Shown here one piece after another: positions 4,356 to 5,170 of a stretch of 5,170 nucleotides of DNA. This stretch comes from Actinomycetes bacterium. GTDB lineage: Bacteria; Actinomycetota; Actinomycetes; Actinomycetales; Cellulomonadaceae. Every line of letters begins with the position of its first letter. Within the stretch, counting starts at the first letter, position 1. The DNA lies in assembly GCA_023389455.1 (NCBI GenBank), contig JAEWEJ010000026.1, positions 1 to 5,170 on the forward strand, written 5' to 3'. Under the pieces are notes generated by a model that was given only the letters and a program-made list of their open reading frames with translations, had not been told where the DNA came from and did no database searches. The position numbers and the translations under genes were made by a program.

Positions 4356-5170
4356 TCAGCCGACGGGGACCTGCGTCCCCGGAGCGTCGACCCGCAGAGC
4401 GGCGACCACCTCGGCGGCGAGGGCGGCCACGGCCCGCCGCGCGGGTGAGCCCGGCGCGACCTCCCGTAGGGCTCGGCCCTCGAGCATCGCGGAGTCGACG
4501 GCGGGGCGGTCCTCGGGGACGAGCACCACCTCCTCCACCCCGGCGTACCGGGCGAGCGCCGCCGCCACGGCCTCACCGGGGCGCGCGCCCGCCGCGGTCG
4601 GCCGGACCCGGTTGACGACGACCCTGCGGGACAGCGCGAGCCCCCGCTCGGACGCGTCCGCGAGCGCGCGCACGAGCCGCTGCACGCCCACGGGGTCGGC
4701 GGCGCCCACGACCACGACGAGGTCCGCCTGCTCGAGCGCCACGAGGGTGGCCGCGTTGCGGGACGGCGCCCGGGTGTCGTAGCTCAGCATCTCGTCCTGC
4801 TCCAGGCAGAAGCCGGTGTCGAGCACCGTCACCTCGGCCACGGCGCGCGCCTGACCGAGCACGAGCTCGAGCGAGCTTCCGGGCAGCTCCGGCCAACGGT
4901 CCGCACGCGAGATGCCGGACAGCAGCCGCAGGTCCGGCAGCACGAAGGGCGCGAGCCGGGCCAGCGTCACGACGTCCAGCGCGCCCTGCCCGGCCGCGCG
5001 GGCCGCGGCCGCCAGCCCGGGCGCCTCGTCCAGGACGCCCAGCACCTGCGCGACCACGCCGCCGTACGTGTCCGCGTCGGCCAGGAGCGTCGAGCGGCCG
5101 AGCGCCGCGATCTCGGCGGCGAGGTTCACCGCGACGAACGTGCGCCCCGGTGCACCGGTCGGCCCCCAGA
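4356..5170 (-). CDS. ParA/MinD/CpaE-like P-loop ATPase, start outside window
   Basis: This is the 3' part of the gene, 270 visible residues; the frame is open to the window edge. A GTG at 5127-5129 could look like a start, but the frame before it encodes the nucleotide-binding loop WGPTGAPGRTFVAVNLAAE (visible residues 1-19), so the real start lies further right. Further MinD-type features are LLADADTYGG (28-37, Walker A'), VTVLDTGF (113-120, Walker B region), ADLVVVVGAADPVG (148-161), VVNRVRP (184-190) in the base-recognition position and VLVPEDRPAVDSAMLEG (215-231). In the ParA signature KGGxGKT both lysines are replaced, here T-G-A-P-G-R-T. I recall the GPTGAPGRT pattern in actinobacterial CpaE/TadZ-like ATPases often encoded near SAF-domain and Flp-pilus genes, so a role in positioning a pilus or secretion assembly is possible. 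That is inferred, since no pilus gene is in view. It probably shares a transcript with the small gene 23 bases downstream. Confidence 0.85.
   Translation of the reverse strand, partial: WGPTGAPGRTFVAVNLAAEIAALGRSTLLADADTYGGVVAQVLGVLDEAPGLAAAARAAGQGALDVVTLARLAPFVLPDLRLLSGISRADRWPELPGSSLELVLGQARAVAEVTVLDTGFCLEQDEMLSYDTRAPSRNAATLVALEQADLVVVVGAADPVGVQRLVRALADASERGLALSRRVVVNRVRPTAAGARPGEAVAAALARYAGVEEVVLVPEDRPAVDSAMLEGRALREVAPGSPARRAVAALAAEVVAALRVDAPGTQVPVG

Noticed and set aside
5127..5129. GTG as the start of the ATPase
   Set aside because: The in-frame sequence before it encodes the P-loop, so the protein must begin outside the window.
1..5170. Mobile element, CRISPR array or phage/defence module
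   Set aside because: No transposase, integrase, terminal repeats, spaced repeats or compositional break was seen on either strand.

Overview
The window is a piece of a very GC-rich bacterial chromosome, almost certainly an actinomycete. The evidence is codon use (third positions nearly all G or C), an IclR-family regulator with the N-terminus of the Streptomyces NdgR/AreB group divergent from leuCD, two tRNA genes without an encoded CCA end, and a small protein resembling the actinobacterial family DUF6912. A Micrococcales-type organism such as a Cellulomonas relative fits, but genus is inference. Nothing suggests recent transfer: no transposase, integrase, CRISPR array or compositional break.

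Layout. 1-2252 (minus strand): leuC then leuD, the two subunits of isopropylmalate isomerase, ending in a perfect hairpin at 24-47. 2253-2370: a compact divergent control region with structured leader sequence for leuC and a candidate leaderless promoter for the regulator. 2371-3090 (plus): the IclR-family regulator, followed by a strong GC hairpin. 3091-3390: about 300 bases with no credible gene, rich in inverted repeats. 3391-3420: a perfect 14-bp hairpin where the minus-strand tRNA unit and the plus-strand regulator unit converge. 3427-3713 (minus): tRNA-Glu(CUC) and tRNA-Gln(CUG), separated by a 142-base spacer with three hairpins and a possible second promoter. 3714-3873: tRNA leader and promoter. 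3874-4332 (minus): a DUF6912-like protein. 4356-5170 (minus, cut by the window edge): a ParA/MinD/CpaE-like P-loop ATPase whose Walker A motif has Arg and Thr where both usual lysines should be.

How the parts work together. LeuC and LeuD convert 2-isopropylmalate to 3-isopropylmalate in leucine synthesis, and the divergent regulator probably controls them from the shared 118-base gap. The two tRNAs read CAG and GAG, the dominant Gln and Glu codons in a GC-rich genome. The ATPase and the small acidic protein look like one transcription unit (23-base gap) reading toward the tRNAs.

Most of the window is conserved actinobacterial housekeeping sequence. The parts most worth a second look are the lysine-less P-loop ATPase, the leuC promoter apparently buried in the regulator's first codons, and the hairpin-filled tRNA spacer.
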